A program made the position numbers and the translations under genes. A DNA stretch of 64,000 nucleotides from Archangiaceae bacterium (lineage in GTDB: Bacteria > Myxococcota > Myxococcia > Myxococcales > Myxococcaceae): positions 27,742-91,741 of the forward strand of contig JAACJQ010000307.1 of assembly GCA_016879935.1 (NCBI GenBank). The letters run 5' to 3'. Below, piece after piece: positions 54,916 through 63,593 of this stretch. Each line of letters begins with the position of its first letter. Position 1 is the first letter of the stretch. The notes under the pieces were generated by a model that worked only from the letters and a program-made list of their open reading frames with translations, was not told the origin of the DNA and made no database searches.

Positions 54916-55914
54916 TCAGCGCGGCTGAATGAACGAGTACTCGCGCGCCCAGGCGAGCGTCTGATCGATCTGCTCCGAGGTGAGAATGCGGTTGTTCTCG
55001 ACGATCTCGATCTCGCGCCGCATGTCGGTGTTCAGCAGGTACGGGCCGTCGGTGTTGATGGTCACCTTCACGCCGCGATCCCAGAAGGTGCGAATGATGT
55101 GCTCGAGCTCCTTGATGCCCTCGACCGCCTTCGTCTGCAGGTTCGAGGTGGGGCAGATCTCGAGCACGACGTCGCGCTCCTTGAGCAGCTTCATGGCCGA
55201 CTCGTCGTAGGCCGCGCGAATGCCATGGCCGATGCGGTTGGGCTTGAGCTTGTCGATGACGGCGATGACGCCCTCGGCGCCGGTGCCGCGCGTCTCGCCC
55301 GTGTGCACGGTGGCCTTGAGGCCGGCCTTGCGGGCGCGCTCGAACAGGTCTTCGTACTGGGCGACGACGTCGGGCTTGAGCTCGAGCGCGTGAGACTCGG
55401 TGCCGGCGAGATCGATGCCGAGCACGCCGCGGTGCCGGTACTTGATCGCCTTGTCGACGATGATGCTGTTCAGCTTGTGGTCGAACTCGCGCGCCAGGCA
55501 GAAGATCAGGCAGGCCTTCACGCCGTACTCGAGCGTCGCCTGATCCATGCCGCGAATGGCTGCGTGAATGATGTGGTCGAGGTCGAGCTCGGAGTGCAGG
55601 TTGCGCTTCATCGGGTTGAAGCGCAGCTCGATCTGCGTGACGCGCGAGGAGCGGTACTCCTTGCCGATCACCTCGTAGACCGAGCGCTCGATCGCCATCG
55701 GCGAGCTCTGAATCTTCTCGGTCCAGGTGTGCATGATCTTCAAGTACTCGTCGAGGCTCGCCACCTTGTCGGGGCTCGCGGTGATCAGATCGACGAACTC
55801 GAAGTAACTTTTGACGGGGAGCTTGAAGCCGTGCTGGTGCGCGATGGCCCAGAGGATGTGGGGTGCAACGGCGCCGCCGACGTGGATGTGGAGGTCAATC
55901 AGCTCTCTCGTCAT
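54916..55914 (-). CDS. add: Adenosine deaminase
   Basis: The 332-residue enzyme begins RELIDLHIHVGGAVAPHILW, where His9 and His11 are zinc ligands, and contains VHTGETRGT, RIGHGIRA, LEICPTSNLQT and NTDGPYLL. These are the metal and catalytic residues of the adenosine/AMP deaminase family. It converts adenosine to inosine. The HVGGA and NTDGP variations (usually HLxG and NTDDP) suggest a slightly divergent branch. I chose ATG 55914, which has AAGGAAG 4 bp upstream; an ATG at 55929 lacks one. It is divergent from an EF-hand protein gene across 157 bp and upstream of pyrD. Confidence 0.92.
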   Translation of the reverse strand: MTRELIDLHIHVGGAVAPHILWAIAHQHGFKLPVKSYFEFVDLITASPDKVASLDEYLKIMHTWTEKIQSSPMAIERSVYEVIGKEYRSSRVTQIELRFNPMKRNLHSELDLDHIIHAAIRGMDQATLEYGVKACLIFCLAREFDHKLNSIIVDKAIKYRHRGVLGIDLAGTESHALELKPDVVAQYEDLFERARKAGLKATVHTGETRGTGAEGVIAVIDKLKPNRIGHGIRAAYDESAMKLLKERDVVLEICPTSNLQTKAVEGIKELEHIIRTFWDRGVKVTINTDGPYLLNTDMRREIEIVENNRILTSEQIDQTLAWAREYSFIQPR

Positions 55915-56071
55915 GTCTTCCTTTTTCATATCGCCGGGCCCGTTTGAAGTGCTCCGAAGTGCTCACCTGAGCGTGCGGAGGGTTGGCCCGGCGTGGTGAA
56001 GTTCGATGCCCTCCGCTTCGTTGGGCGCGATAGACGGTCGTCAGAAGCGTTCCTGACTGGAGGATGGGCCC

Positions 56072-56452
56072 ATGGCAGCCAAGAAGAAGGCATCGAAGAA
56101 GAAGCCCGTTGTGAAGAAGAAGCCCGCCGCGAAGAAGCCGGTGAAGAAGGCCGCGCCGAAGAAGGTCGTCGCGAAGAAGCGCAAGGGCACGCCACGCAAC
56201 CCGCCGATGCACGCGAAGGTGAACCACCCCGAGCTCGAAGACGACGAGCACGAAGAGGTGTTCGAGATCTTCAAGGTCTACGATCGCGACGGCTCGGGCA
56301 GCATCGATCGTGGCGAGTTCGCCCGGCTGCTCGAGGCGCTCGGCCAGAGCCCCGGTGAGATGGAGCTGAACATCGCGCTCGACGTCGTCGACGCAAACCA
56401 CTCGGGCAAGATCTCGTGGGACGAGTTCAAGGCGTGGTGGTCGAGCCGGTAG
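56072..56452 (+). CDS. EF-hand calcium-binding protein with histone H1-like basic tail
   Basis: The 126-residue protein begins with about 40 residues that are almost entirely Lys, Ala, Pro and Val (KKKASKKKPVVKKKPAAKKP), like the C-terminal tail of histone H1. After a short acidic stretch (PELEDDEHEE) it carries two canonical EF-hands: DRDGSGSIDRGE at 71-82 and DANHSGKISWDE at 107-118. Both have the acidic ligand set for calcium. TGGAGG precedes the start. It has no signal peptide, so it is cytoplasmic. A calcium-controlled nucleoid-associated function is a possible inference. The stop abuts the convergent J/TerB gene. Confidence 0.9.
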   Translation: MAAKKKASKKKPVVKKKPAAKKPVKKAAPKKVVAKKRKGTPRNPPMHAKVNHPELEDDEHEEVFEIFKVYDRDGSGSIDRGEFARLLEALGQSPGEMELNIALDVVDANHSGKISWDEFKAWWSSR

Positions 56453-57289
56453 TCACAAGCCGCGCAGCTGCTTGAGCGCCTCGTACGCGTCTTTGACGAT
56501 GCGAAAGCGCTCGGTCGCGGCTTCGGCTTCTTTCGCACCGAGCGAGGCGACGCGGTCGGGGTGATTCTCGGCCGCGAGCCTTCGAAACGCGGAGCGGATC
56601 TCGTCGTCACTCGCAGATTCGGGGAGCCCCAGCACCTCGAAGTGCTCCTTGCCGCTCCCGAAGAAGTCCTTCGTGATCTGCAGCAGCTGCTCGTCCGACA
56701 GGTTGAAGTGCTGCACGACGCGCTTGAGGGTGTCCTGCTCGGCGCGCTTCATGGCTCCGTCGGCGAGCACCATCTCGTACATCGCGCGCAGCACCTCGAC
56801 CCGAAGCGCAGGCTTCACGGCGCCACGGTTCGCCTTCACCAGCGTCTCGATGTCGGCGGCAGGTTGACCGAGCGCTTCCTTGAGCGAGACCCGAACCACC
56901 TCGAGCCCCGCCTCGTCGAACTTCAGCGCGTGCTCGAAGAACTCGCGCACCGTACGCACCTCGTCACTGACGACGTCTCCATCGGTGCGGGCGAGCTCGA
57001 TGAAGATCGGGCACAGCGCGCGGGCGAGGGCGGTGTGCTCTTCGCTCGCCGGCCTCGGAGGAACCGGCTTCGCGCGCGCCTTCTCTTTCGCGCGACGCTT
57101 CTTCCCCTCGGCGAGCAGCTCGTCGACCGACTTCGGGTGCTCGACGCGGGGCACGTCGCCTTCGCGATCGAAGAACAGGTGCCCGAGCAGGCCGCCCGCG
57201 ACGACGCACGCGAACACCACGAGCGGATTCCACTCGAGCAGCATTCCCACGCAGCCGCCGATGCCGGCGCCGAGCACCTTCCCGTACAC
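56453..57289 (-). CDS. DjlA-like membrane protein: TerB and J domains
   Basis: The 278-residue protein starts with one or two short hydrophobic segments (about 5-42, GGCVGMLLEWNPLVVFACVV then AGGLLGHLF). A basic linker and a TerB-like helical domain follow (about 88-195; CPIFIELARTDGDVVSDEVR, LRVEVLRAMYEMVLADGAMK). A C-terminal J domain (about 215-275) carries HFEVLGLPESASDDEIRSAF then RRLAAENHPDRVAS, with HPD present. The TM-TerB-J layout is that of DjlA, a membrane-anchored Hsp70 co-chaperone. The start is GTG 57289, which is weak. The gene begins 96 bp from the divergent DUF218 protein. Confidence 0.85.
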   Translation of the reverse strand: MYGKVLGAGIGGCVGMLLEWNPLVVFACVVAGGLLGHLFFDREGDVPRVEHPKSVDELLAEGKKRRAKEKARAKPVPPRPASEEHTALARALCPIFIELARTDGDVVSDEVRTVREFFEHALKFDEAGLEVVRVSLKEALGQPAADIETLVKANRGAVKPALRVEVLRAMYEMVLADGAMKRAEQDTLKRVVQHFNLSDEQLLQITKDFFGSGKEHFEVLGLPESASDDEIRSAFRRLAAENHPDRVASLGAKEAEAATERFRIVKDAYEALKQLRGL

Positions 57290-57385
57290 GCGCGTCAGCG
57301 TACTCCGTCAGGTGCGCGCAACGAGTGTCATGAAAAGGGCGGTTTCCGCACCTGAAGCGGCACGAGCTGTGCTCTGGGTTTCCCC

Positions 57386-57973
57386 GTGCGAAGCCGTCGT
57401 GGGCTGCTGGCCGCAGGAGTGGTGCTGATCGCCGCGTGGGCGCTCGCCGCGCTGTGGATCGACCACGTCGGTACGAGCTCGAACGACGTCGCCAGACGCG
57501 AGTGTGCCGTCGTCGTGTTGGGTGCTCGCGTGAACGAAGGCGGGGTGGCCTCAGACACGTTGGCGGCACGCGTGGCCGAAGGTGTGGCGACCCGCAAAGC
57601 AGGGAAGGGTGAGTTCCTCGTCTTTTCAGGAGGCGTTGGCGACTTCCCGCCCGCCGAGGCGATCGTCGGGAGAGACCTCGCCATCGACGCTGGCATCGCG
57701 GCCGAGTCGATTCTCGTCGAGGTGAACAGTCACTCCACCCGCCAGAACGCACGCGAGACGGTGAAGCTGCTGAAGGCGCGTGACGTTCACTGCGCTCACG
57801 TGATCTCCGACCCGTACCACCTGGCCAGGGCGCGCTGGTGCTTCCGGCAGGAGGGCTTCGAGGTCACCATCGGCCCGGTGCTCGACGCCCCACGACACCG
57901 CTCGTTGCTGCACCGCGTGTGGTGGACGGCACGAGAGGTGCCCGCGCTCATTCGGCTCGTGCTCACCGAGTGA
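57386..57973 (+). CDS. DUF218/YdcF-like membrane-anchored protein
   Basis: The 195-residue protein has an N-terminal hydrophobic segment (about 6-26, LLAAGVVLIAAWALAALWID) and a DUF218 (SanA/YdcF) domain: CAVVVLGARVNEGGV, FLVFSGGVGDFPPAEAIVGR, SILVEVNSHSTRQNARETVK, HVISDPYHLARARWCFRQEG. The family binds S-adenosylmethionine or nucleotides by a Rossmann-like fold, and SanA and ElyC are involved in envelope integrity. GTG 57386 is used. It is 21 bp upstream of folD and probably co-transcribed with it. Confidence 0.86.
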   Translation: MRSRRGLLAAGVVLIAAWALAALWIDHVGTSSNDVARRECAVVVLGARVNEGGVASDTLAARVAEGVATRKAGKGEFLVFSGGVGDFPPAEAIVGRDLAIDAGIAAESILVEVNSHSTRQNARETVKLLKARDVHCAHVISDPYHLARARWCFRQEGFEVTIGPVLDAPRHRSLLHRVWWTAREVPALIRLVLTE

Positions 57974-57994
57974 AGGTGCTGGTACAGATCGCCC

Positions 57995-58849
57995 ATGACC
58001 GCACAGCTCATCGACGGGAAGGCGCTGGCCGCGAAGGTTCGTGACGAGGTGAAGCAGCAGGCCGCCCAGGTGACGGCGAAGTACGGCAGGCCGCCCGGCA
58101 TCGCCGTCGTGCGCGTCGGTGATGATCCCGCGTCGCAGGTCTACGTGACCTCGAAGGAGAAGACGGCGAAGGAGCTCGGCTTCGGCTCGTGGCACCACCA
58201 CTTCCCGGCGACCCTCACGCAGCCAGAGTTGTTGGCGGTCGTGGCGAAGCTGAACGCTGACCCGGCCGTCGACGGCATTCTCGTGCAGCTGCCGTTGCCG
58301 AAGCACATCGACTCGAACCTCGTGCTCGCGGCGATCGATCCGTCGAAGGACGTCGACGGCTTTCACGCCACCAACGCGGGGTTGCTCTTCCAGGGGCGCC
58401 CCGGGCTGACGCCGTGCACACCGTCGGGCTGCATGCGCATGCTCCAGGAGATTCGCTACGACGTGACGGGCAAGAACTGCGTCGTGATCGGCCGCTCCAA
58501 CATCGTGGGCCGGCCGATGGCGATGCTGCTGCTGAACGCGAGCGCGACGGTCACGGTCTGCCACTCGAAGAGCGACGTCGCCGCCGAGGTGCGCCGCGCC
58601 GACGTCGTGGTCGCGGCGGTCGGCGTCTCGAAGCTCGTCAAGGGCGAGTGGGTGAAGCCGGGGGCGATCGTCATCGACGTCGGCATGAACCGCGGCGCCG
58701 ATGGAAAGCTCTCGGGCGATGTCGAGTTCGAGACGGCGAAGGAGCGCGCAGCGTGGATCACGCCGGTTCCCGGTGGCGTCGGCCCGATGACGATCGCGAT
58801 GCTGATGCAGAACACGGTCATCGCCGCGCAGGCGCGACTGTCACGGTGA
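57995..58849 (+). CDS. folD: Bifunctional methylenetetrahydrofolate dehydrogenase/cyclohydrolase
   Basis: The 284-residue protein carries [20 protein letters not shown], the catalytic Lys in that motif, [57 protein letters not shown] and [18 protein letters not shown]. It converts 5,10-methylene-THF to 10-formyl-THF with NADP. The gene lies within 3 kb of metF, gcvT and gcvH, all one-carbon genes. Its stop overlaps the convergent operon by 9 bp. Confidence 0.97.
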   Translation: MTAQLIDGKALAAKVRDEVKQQAAQVTAKYGRPPGIAVVRVGDDPASQVYVTSKEKTAKELGFGSWHHHFPATLTQPELLAVVAKLNADPAVDGILVQLPLPKHIDSNLVLAAIDPSKDVDGFHATNAGLLFQGRPGLTPCTPSGCMRMLQEIRYDVTGKNCVVIGRSNIVGRPMAMLLLNASATVTVCHSKSDVAAEVRRADVVVAAVGVSKLVKGEWVKPGAIVIDVGMNRGADGKLSGDVEFETAKERAAWITPVPGGVGPMTIAMLMQNTVIAAQARLSR

Positions 58850-59656
58850 CTTGCGGCGCTTGTTCTTGATCGTCGGCAGAATCGAACGACGGTTCGGCCA
58901 GCTCTGGTGGCGATCGCCACGGGCGATGAAGGCGTTGCCCAGCTCGACGCCACGCTCGCCGCCGTTCACCGAGAGCGCGTAGTCGAACTCATCGGGCGTC
59001 AGCACCTTCGCGGTCACCAGCCAGATGGTGTTCACCTTCTCTCGCGGCACGAGAATGGCCTCTGAACCGACGGCGTCTCCAACCAGCGGCACCCCGAGGA
59101 GCACGCCTACCGTCTTGCGCTTCGTCTGCAACGCCTCGAGCCCCGCGACGGGATCGAGCTCGAAGGTGAGCGAGTCGAACTTGCCCAGCCGCCCCTTCAC
59201 GTCGATGCGATCGGGGACGATGGCGTCGGTCAGGCTCCAGAGCAGCTGGGGAACCCAGCTCTTCGCGATGCCCTGATCGGACGAATCTTCGAGCTGCTCG
59301 AGCGGCACCTCGACCCCGACCTCGACGTCGAAGGTCCAATCGGGGGCGTCGTCGTGGAGCGTTCGGTCCCACTCGTCCGAGAGGCCGTCGGTCACGACGA
59401 GCACCGACTTCTCGCGGCGCACGATCTTCAGCTTCGCGATCGCCAGCGAGGGCCACGGCGGCCCGGGGGTCGGTACTGGAAGCCGCGCCACCACCTGCTC
59501 GGTCACGGTGCCGAACTTCGCGAGGCCCTCGGCGCGTGCAGCCTCGAGCGGGTTCACCTTCACCCGCTTCGTCTTCGCAGCTGCCGCGCGCCCCCAGCTC
59601 TTCTCGACCGGAGCCTGGGTCAGCATCAGCACCGCGACGGCGGTGATGACGCTCAC
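58841..59656 (-). CDS. Hypothetical exported protein
   Basis: The 271-residue protein starts at GTG 59656, overlapping the upstream stop (GTGA), with a short hydrophobic N-terminus ([15 protein letters not shown]) that may be a signal peptide. The body includes [40 protein letters not shown], and [20 protein letters not shown]. The WDRTL, aspartate-rich stretch and hydrophobic strands suggest a single globular domain. I considered a resemblance to suppressor-of-fused-like proteins but cannot support it. It is the third gene of a metF-led operon. The C-terminus is very basic (NKRRKSP). Confidence 0.68.
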   Translation of the reverse strand: MSVITAVAVLMLTQAPVEKSWGRAAAAKTKRVKVNPLEAARAEGLAKFGTVTEQVVARLPVPTPGPPWPSLAIAKLKIVRREKSVLVVTDGLSDEWDRTLHDDAPDWTFDVEVGVEVPLEQLEDSSDQGIAKSWVPQLLWSLTDAIVPDRIDVKGRLGKFDSLTFELDPVAGLEALQTKRKTVGVLLGVPLVGDAVGSEAILVPREKVNTIWLVTAKVLTPDEFDYALSVNGGERGVELGNAFIARGDRHQSWPNRRSILPTIKNKRRKSP

Positions 59657-60036
59657 GGAATGGTCGGCAGGCCGAGCTGCGTGAGCAACCCGTTCACGGC
59701 CTTGTTGGCCATGCGGCGGGGAATGAGCATCACGAAGCCGTCGGTGCCGATGTTCGTCTCGGCCGGAATCAGGAAGAACGCGAAGAGGCGCGCGAGGAAG
59801 GTGGGCTGCACCCAGCCCTGCACCGTCAACGTCGTGCCCGAGAGCGAGGCGACCAGCATCATCGGCGCGACGAGAAAGCCCGTGCCCTTCTGGTACGTGC
59901 GTGTGTCGGTGCCCGCGCCAGCGACCAGCTTGTAGCCGTTGCCCGGGGCCCACGCGTCGATGGCTGCCCAGGGCGCACCAGAGACCGTACCGCTGACCGT
60001 CGACCGCTTCTTGGGATCGGACTGAACGATGCTCAT
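59653..60036 (-). CDS. Hypothetical small protein
   Basis: The 127-residue product starts at ATG 60036, overlapping the metF stop (ATGA), preceded by AGGA. It has several hydrophobic stretches (FLVAPMMLVASLSGTTLTVQ, LARLFAFFLIPAETNIGTDG) and a C-terminal [17 protein letters not shown]. The alternation of Gly, Thr and hydrophobic residues suggests a beta-rich or weakly membrane-associated protein. I recognise no family. It is probably co-translated with metF and the next gene. Codon use is normal, so it is likely real. Confidence 0.65.
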   Translation of the reverse strand: MSIVQSDPKKRSTVSGTVSGAPWAAIDAWAPGNGYKLVAGAGTDTRTYQKGTGFLVAPMMLVASLSGTTLTVQGWVQPTFLARLFAFFLIPAETNIGTDGFVMLIPRRMANKAVNGLLTQLGLPTIP

Positions 60037-60908
60037 GGGGTCCTCGCGCGCAGCGCTGTGACGATCATTCGCGACGCTGGGCTGCGATTCAGCGTGTAGA
60101 AGTGAATGCCGGGAACTCCTCGCTGCAACAGCTCGAGGCACTGCACGGTCGCGTGCGCCACGCCGAGCTGCATCACCGCCGTCGGGTCATCCTTCACCTT
60201 CTCGAGCTCGAGCTGCAGCCGCATGGGCACCGTGGTGCCGCACAGACGCACGAAGCGCGTGATCTGCTCGAAGTTGGTGATCGGCATGATGCCGGGAACG
60301 ATCGGCACGTTGATGCCTGCGCGGCGGGCCCGCTCGACGAAGTCGAAGTAGAAGGCGTTGTCGAAGAAGAGCTGGGTGATGAGGAAGTCGCAGCCAGCGT
60401 CGACCTTCGCTTTCAGGTGCTGCAGGTCGGCCTCGCGCGACGCCGTCTCGACGTGCCCTTCCGGGTAGGCCGCCGCGCCGATGCAGAAGCCCAGGTTCTG
60501 CGCCTGCGTGAACTCGACCAGCTCACCCGCGTAGCCGAACCCGCCCTCGGTGCGCTGAAACGACGTCTGCCCCTTCGGAGGGTCGCCCCGCAGCGCGAGC
60601 ACGTTCTCGATGCGCGCCTTGGCGAGGCGGCCGAGCACCTCGGCGATCTCCTCCTTCGTGTGGCCCACGCACGTGAGGTGCGCCATGGCCTCGATGCCGG
60701 TGCGCTCCTTGATGTGGCTGACGAGCTCGATGGTGCGGTCTCGCGTCGAGCCGCCGGCCCCGTACGTGACCGAGACGAAGCCGGGCTCGAGCGAACGTAG
60801 ATCTTCGAGCGTCTCCCAGAGCTGCTTCTCCCCTTCGGGCGTCTTGGGCGGAAAGAACTCGAAGCTGAAACAGGGCTTCGACGGGTTGAGTCGGGTGCGG
60901 ATCTTCAC
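60033..60908 (-). CDS. metF: 5,10-methylenetetrahydrofolate reductase
   Basis: The 291-residue TIM-barrel flavoprotein contains SFEFFPPKTPEGEKQLWETL, FVSVTYGAGGSTRDRTIELV, HLTCVGHTKEEI, ENVLALRGDPPKG, CDFLITQLFFDNAFYFDFVE and PGIMPITNF, all diagnostic of MetF. It reduces 5,10-methylene-THF to 5-methyl-THF for methionine synthesis. GTG 60908 gives the usual length. It is divergent from gcvT with 118 bp between, and heads a leftward operon with two small unknown proteins. Confidence 0.95.
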   Translation of the reverse strand: MKIRTRLNPSKPCFSFEFFPPKTPEGEKQLWETLEDLRSLEPGFVSVTYGAGGSTRDRTIELVSHIKERTGIEAMAHLTCVGHTKEEIAEVLGRLAKARIENVLALRGDPPKGQTSFQRTEGGFGYAGELVEFTQAQNLGFCIGAAAYPEGHVETASREADLQHLKAKVDAGCDFLITQLFFDNAFYFDFVERARRAGINVPIVPGIMPITNFEQITRFVRLCGTTVPMRLQLELEKVKDDPTAVMQLGVAHATVQCLELLQRGVPGIHFYTLNRSPASRMIVTALRARTP

Positions 60909-60990
60909 GGGGCCTGTCTGCCAGATGGTGCGCTGCGTTGCACCTTCGGAGCATCGGCCGGAATGGGTCCCGTCACCCTTGCTGATGTCG

Positions 60991-61019
60991 TTGACAGCAC
61001 GTGCGCCAGCGACTCAAAC
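60991..61019 (+). promoter_or_regulatory. Candidate promoter upstream of gcvT
   Basis: A perfect TTGACA (60991-60996) is followed after 17 bp by TCAAAC (61014-61019), 7 bp before the gcvT ATG at 61027. That would give an almost leaderless mRNA. The -10 is poor. This is a candidate only. Confidence 0.28.
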
Positions 61020-61026
61020 CGCGCGC

Positions 61027-62109
61027 ATGCCACGTCTCACGCCGCTGAATGCCGCGCACAAGAAGCTCGGAGGCCGCCTCGTCGACTTCGCGGGCTGGGA
61101 GCTGCCGGTGCAGTACTCCGGTCTCATTCCCGAACACGAAGCCGTTCGCACCAGGGCCGGGCTCTTCGACGTCAGCCACATGGGCGAGGTCGAGTTCAAG
61201 GGCAAGGGCGCGCTCGAAGCCGCCAACCGCCTCATCACCAACGACCTCGCGCGCATCTCCGATGGTCAGGCGATCTACTCGGGCCTGCTCAACCCGAACG
61301 GCGGCTTCGTCGACGACATCGTCGCGTACCGCTTCTCGCCCGAGCACATCTTCATCTGCGTGAACGCGGCCAACCGCGAGAAGGACTTCGCGTGGATGAA
61401 GGAGAACGCGAAGGGCGTGACGCCGGTCGATCGCTCCGACGAGTTCGCGCAGATCGCCGTGCAGGGCCCGAAGGCCTTCGGCATCGTGCAGCGCCTCTGC
61501 AAGAAGCCCCTCGAGGGCGTGGGCACGTACCGTTTCACCACGGGTGAGGTTGCCGGCGTCGAGTGCATCATCTCGCGTACGGGCTACACGGGCGAAGACG
61601 GGTTCGAGCTGTACTGCCCGCCGAACCACGCCGAGAAGCTGTGGTTCGCGCTGCTCGAAGAAGGCAAAGGCGACGGCGCCGTTCCCGCGGGGCTGGGCTG
61701 CCGCGACTCACTGCGCACCGAGATGAAGTACGCGCTCTACGGCAACGACATCGACGACGTGCACACGCCGCTCGAGGCGGGCCTGGGGTGGATCGTCAAG
61801 TTGGACAAGGCCGAGTTCATCGGGAAGGACGCCCTGGTGAAGCAGAAGGCCGAGGGCATCAAGCGCAAGCTCATCGGCTTCGAGCTGCTCGACGCCGGCG
61901 TGCCGCGCTCGCACTACGCGATCTTGAAAGACGGCGAGAAGGTCGGCGAAGTGACGAGCGGCACGATGGGCCCGACGGTGAAGAAGGCCATCGGCATCGG
62001 CTACGTGCCCACCGCGCTCGCGGCCGAGGGCAGCACCTTTCACGTCGACATTCGAGGGCGCGCGGCGGCGGCGAAGGTCGTCAAGACGCCTTTCCACACT
62101 CGCGGCTGA
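61027..62109 (+). CDS. gcvT: Glycine cleavage system T protein (aminomethyltransferase)
   Basis: The 360-residue protein contains LGGRLVDFAGWELPVQYSGL, GLFDVSHMGEVEFKGKGALE, YSGLLNPNGGFVDDIVAYR, ISRTGYTGEDGFELYCPPNH, GLGCRDSLRTEMKYALYGND and GEVTSGTMGPTVKKAIGIGY. These are the folate- and substrate-binding elements of GcvT. It transfers the methylene group of the lipoyl-bound aminomethyl to tetrahydrofolate. It starts 118 bp from divergent metF, and gcvH lies 37 bp downstream. gcvP is not in the window after gcvH; the next genes are unrelated. Confidence 0.96.
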   Translation: MPRLTPLNAAHKKLGGRLVDFAGWELPVQYSGLIPEHEAVRTRAGLFDVSHMGEVEFKGKGALEAANRLITNDLARISDGQAIYSGLLNPNGGFVDDIVAYRFSPEHIFICVNAANREKDFAWMKENAKGVTPVDRSDEFAQIAVQGPKAFGIVQRLCKKPLEGVGTYRFTTGEVAGVECIISRTGYTGEDGFELYCPPNHAEKLWFALLEEGKGDGAVPAGLGCRDSLRTEMKYALYGNDIDDVHTPLEAGLGWIVKLDKAEFIGKDALVKQKAEGIKRKLIGFELLDAGVPRSHYAILKDGEKVGEVTSGTMGPTVKKAIGIGYVPTALAAEGSTFHVDIRGRAAAAKVVKTPFHTRG

Positions 62110-62146
62110 ACCCAATCACCTCACTTCTGACTCAAGGAGCTTCATC

Positions 62147-62533
62147 ATGGCCAACGGCGAATACCCGAAAGATCTGAAGTACACGAAGGACCACGAGTGG
62201 GCGAAGAAGAGCGGCTCGGCCATTCAGGTCGGCGTCACCTTCCACGCGCAGGACGCGCTCGGCGCAGTCGTCTACGTCGAGCTGCCGAAGGTGGGCACCG
62301 CCGTCACGGCTGGCGCGCAGTTCGGCGTCATCGAGTCCACCAAGGCCGTGAGCGAGCTGTACTCGCCGCTGACCGGCAAGGTCGTGAAGGTGAACGACGC
62401 GGTGGTGTCGAACCCGTCGCTGGTGAACGAGGCGCCGTACGCGGGCGGCTGGCTCATCGAGGTCGAGTCGTCGAACTCGGCCGAGTGGGACGCGCTGATG
62501 GACGCTGACACGTACACGAAGACGCTCGGCTGA
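62147..62533 (+). CDS. gcvH: Glycine cleavage system H protein
   Basis: The 128-residue lipoyl carrier has KYTKDHEWAKKSGSAIQVGV, LGAVVYVELPKVG and the lipoylation site Lys66 in GVIESTKAVSELYSPLTGKV, then VNDAVVSNPSLVNEAPYAGG. AAGGAG lies 7 bp upstream of the ATG. It shuttles the glycine-derived aminomethyl group between the P, T and L proteins. A well-formed terminator hairpin lies 20 bp after the stop, so this gene closes the gcv transcript and gcvP would have to be elsewhere. Confidence 0.97.
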   Translation: MANGEYPKDLKYTKDHEWAKKSGSAIQVGVTFHAQDALGAVVYVELPKVGTAVTAGAQFGVIESTKAVSELYSPLTGKVVKVNDAVVSNPSLVNEAPYAGGWLIEVESSNSAEWDALMDADTYTKTLG

Positions 62534-62553
62534 GACGGTCTTCAGCTCGAAGG

Positions 62554-62598
62554 CGAGGCCCGAGTCACGATTCGTTCGTGGCCCGGGCTTCGTCGTTT
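62554..62598 (+). terminator. Strong bidirectional intrinsic terminator
   Basis: A 16-bp GC-rich stem (62554-62569 with 62577-62592; one mismatch and two G-U pairs) encloses a 7-nt loop ATTCGTT and is followed by TCGTTT. It sits between gcvH and the convergent amidohydrolase gene and can serve both. Confidence 0.75.
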
Positions 62599-63419
62599 CA
62601 GGTGCCGTTCGTCGTGAAGGCGAGCTCGGTGACGATCACCGGGTTGCCGTCGGCCCGCGCGGGCACGGCGCCGTTGGGGTCGACCACCCAGCCACCCAAG
62701 TAGCGATCGGCGCCCTCCCAGCCGAGGCGTTGGGGAGCGAGCATCCACGCGCCCTGGAACGGGTAGGGCGAGCGCTCGACGGTCTCGGGCGTGAGCCCCG
62801 CCGAGGCCTGCGGCAGCAGCACGAGCCGAACGTCGCGATCGCCCGTGATGGAAGCCACCGTCGTCGCGTCGTTGAAGTCGTTGCAGATCAACATCGCCGC
62901 CTTCACGCCATCGATGGTGAACGTCGGCGCCGTGCGCTCGCCCTTCGTGAAGCCGCCGAAGTCATCCATGGGAACGAAGTTGGCCTTGCGCTTGTGCGCG
63001 ACGATCTCTCCCGCGTCGTCGATCACCACCGCGGCGTTGAAGACCTTGTCGTCGGCGAGCTCGGCGAAGCCCAGGGAGATGAACGTGTGATGCTGCTTCG
63101 CCAGCGCGCGCAGGCGGGTGATCGTCGGCCCAGCGAGCGGCTCCGCGACCGAGCGCTGGTACGCCGCGTCGAAGCCCTTCCAGTACCAGCCAAGGCTCAG
63201 CTCTCCGAAGGCGATGAGGCGCACGGCCGGGTGCTCGGCCTTCACCAGCTCGACGTGATCGACGATGCGCGAGCGGTTGAGCTCGGCGCTCGGCTCGGGC
63301 GGCAGGCTCACCAGCGCGACCTCGAGGCGTTGGCTGGCGTTCGGTGCCTCCCACGCCGGGTTGAGGGCCCCGCCACAGGCGGCGAGTGACACTGAAACGG
63401 CGAGCAGGAGACGGTTCAT
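62598..63419 (-). CDS. Carbon-nitrogen hydrolase (nitrilase superfamily) lipoprotein
   Basis: The 273-residue protein has a signal peptide and lipobox SLAAC (Cys15). Its catalytic residues are in nitrilase-superfamily positions: Glu73 in IAFGELSLGW, Lys143 or Lys145 in AHKRKANFVP, and Cys179 in AAMLICNDFND. Around the catalytic Cys the segment DVRLVLLPQASAGLTP is also characteristic. Periplasmic lipid-anchored members are unusual, since most act in the cytoplasm. The substrate is unknown; amides or N-acyl groups are typical. It ends at the bidirectional terminator after gcvH. Confidence 0.85.
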   Translation of the reverse strand: MNRLLLAVSVSLAACGGALNPAWEAPNASQRLEVALVSLPPEPSAELNRSRIVDHVELVKAEHPAVRLIAFGELSLGWYWKGFDAAYQRSVAEPLAGPTITRLRALAKQHHTFISLGFAELADDKVFNAAVVIDDAGEIVAHKRKANFVPMDDFGGFTKGERTAPTFTIDGVKAAMLICNDFNDATTVASITGDRDVRLVLLPQASAGLTPETVERSPYPFQGAWMLAPQRLGWEGADRYLGGWVVDPNGAVPARADGNPVIVTELAFTTNGT

Positions 63420-63593
63420 GCCGCTCGAACACCGGCCGCGCTCTGAAGCGTCACCACCCTGACGAAAATCCTGCGCTGCCTTGATGGGGGTCGCAGGTCA
63501 TGCGGCATTTCTCACGGCTCCCCTCGGAAAAGCTCGCACGCCACGTGCAGAGACCGGCCTCATCACGCCCGTTTGCGCATGAGGTGAGGACAC

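Noticed and set aside
60909..61026. Glycine riboswitch upstream of gcvT
   Set aside because: Only 118 bp separates metF from gcvT and I see no tandem aptamer consensus, so a complete riboswitch does not fit.
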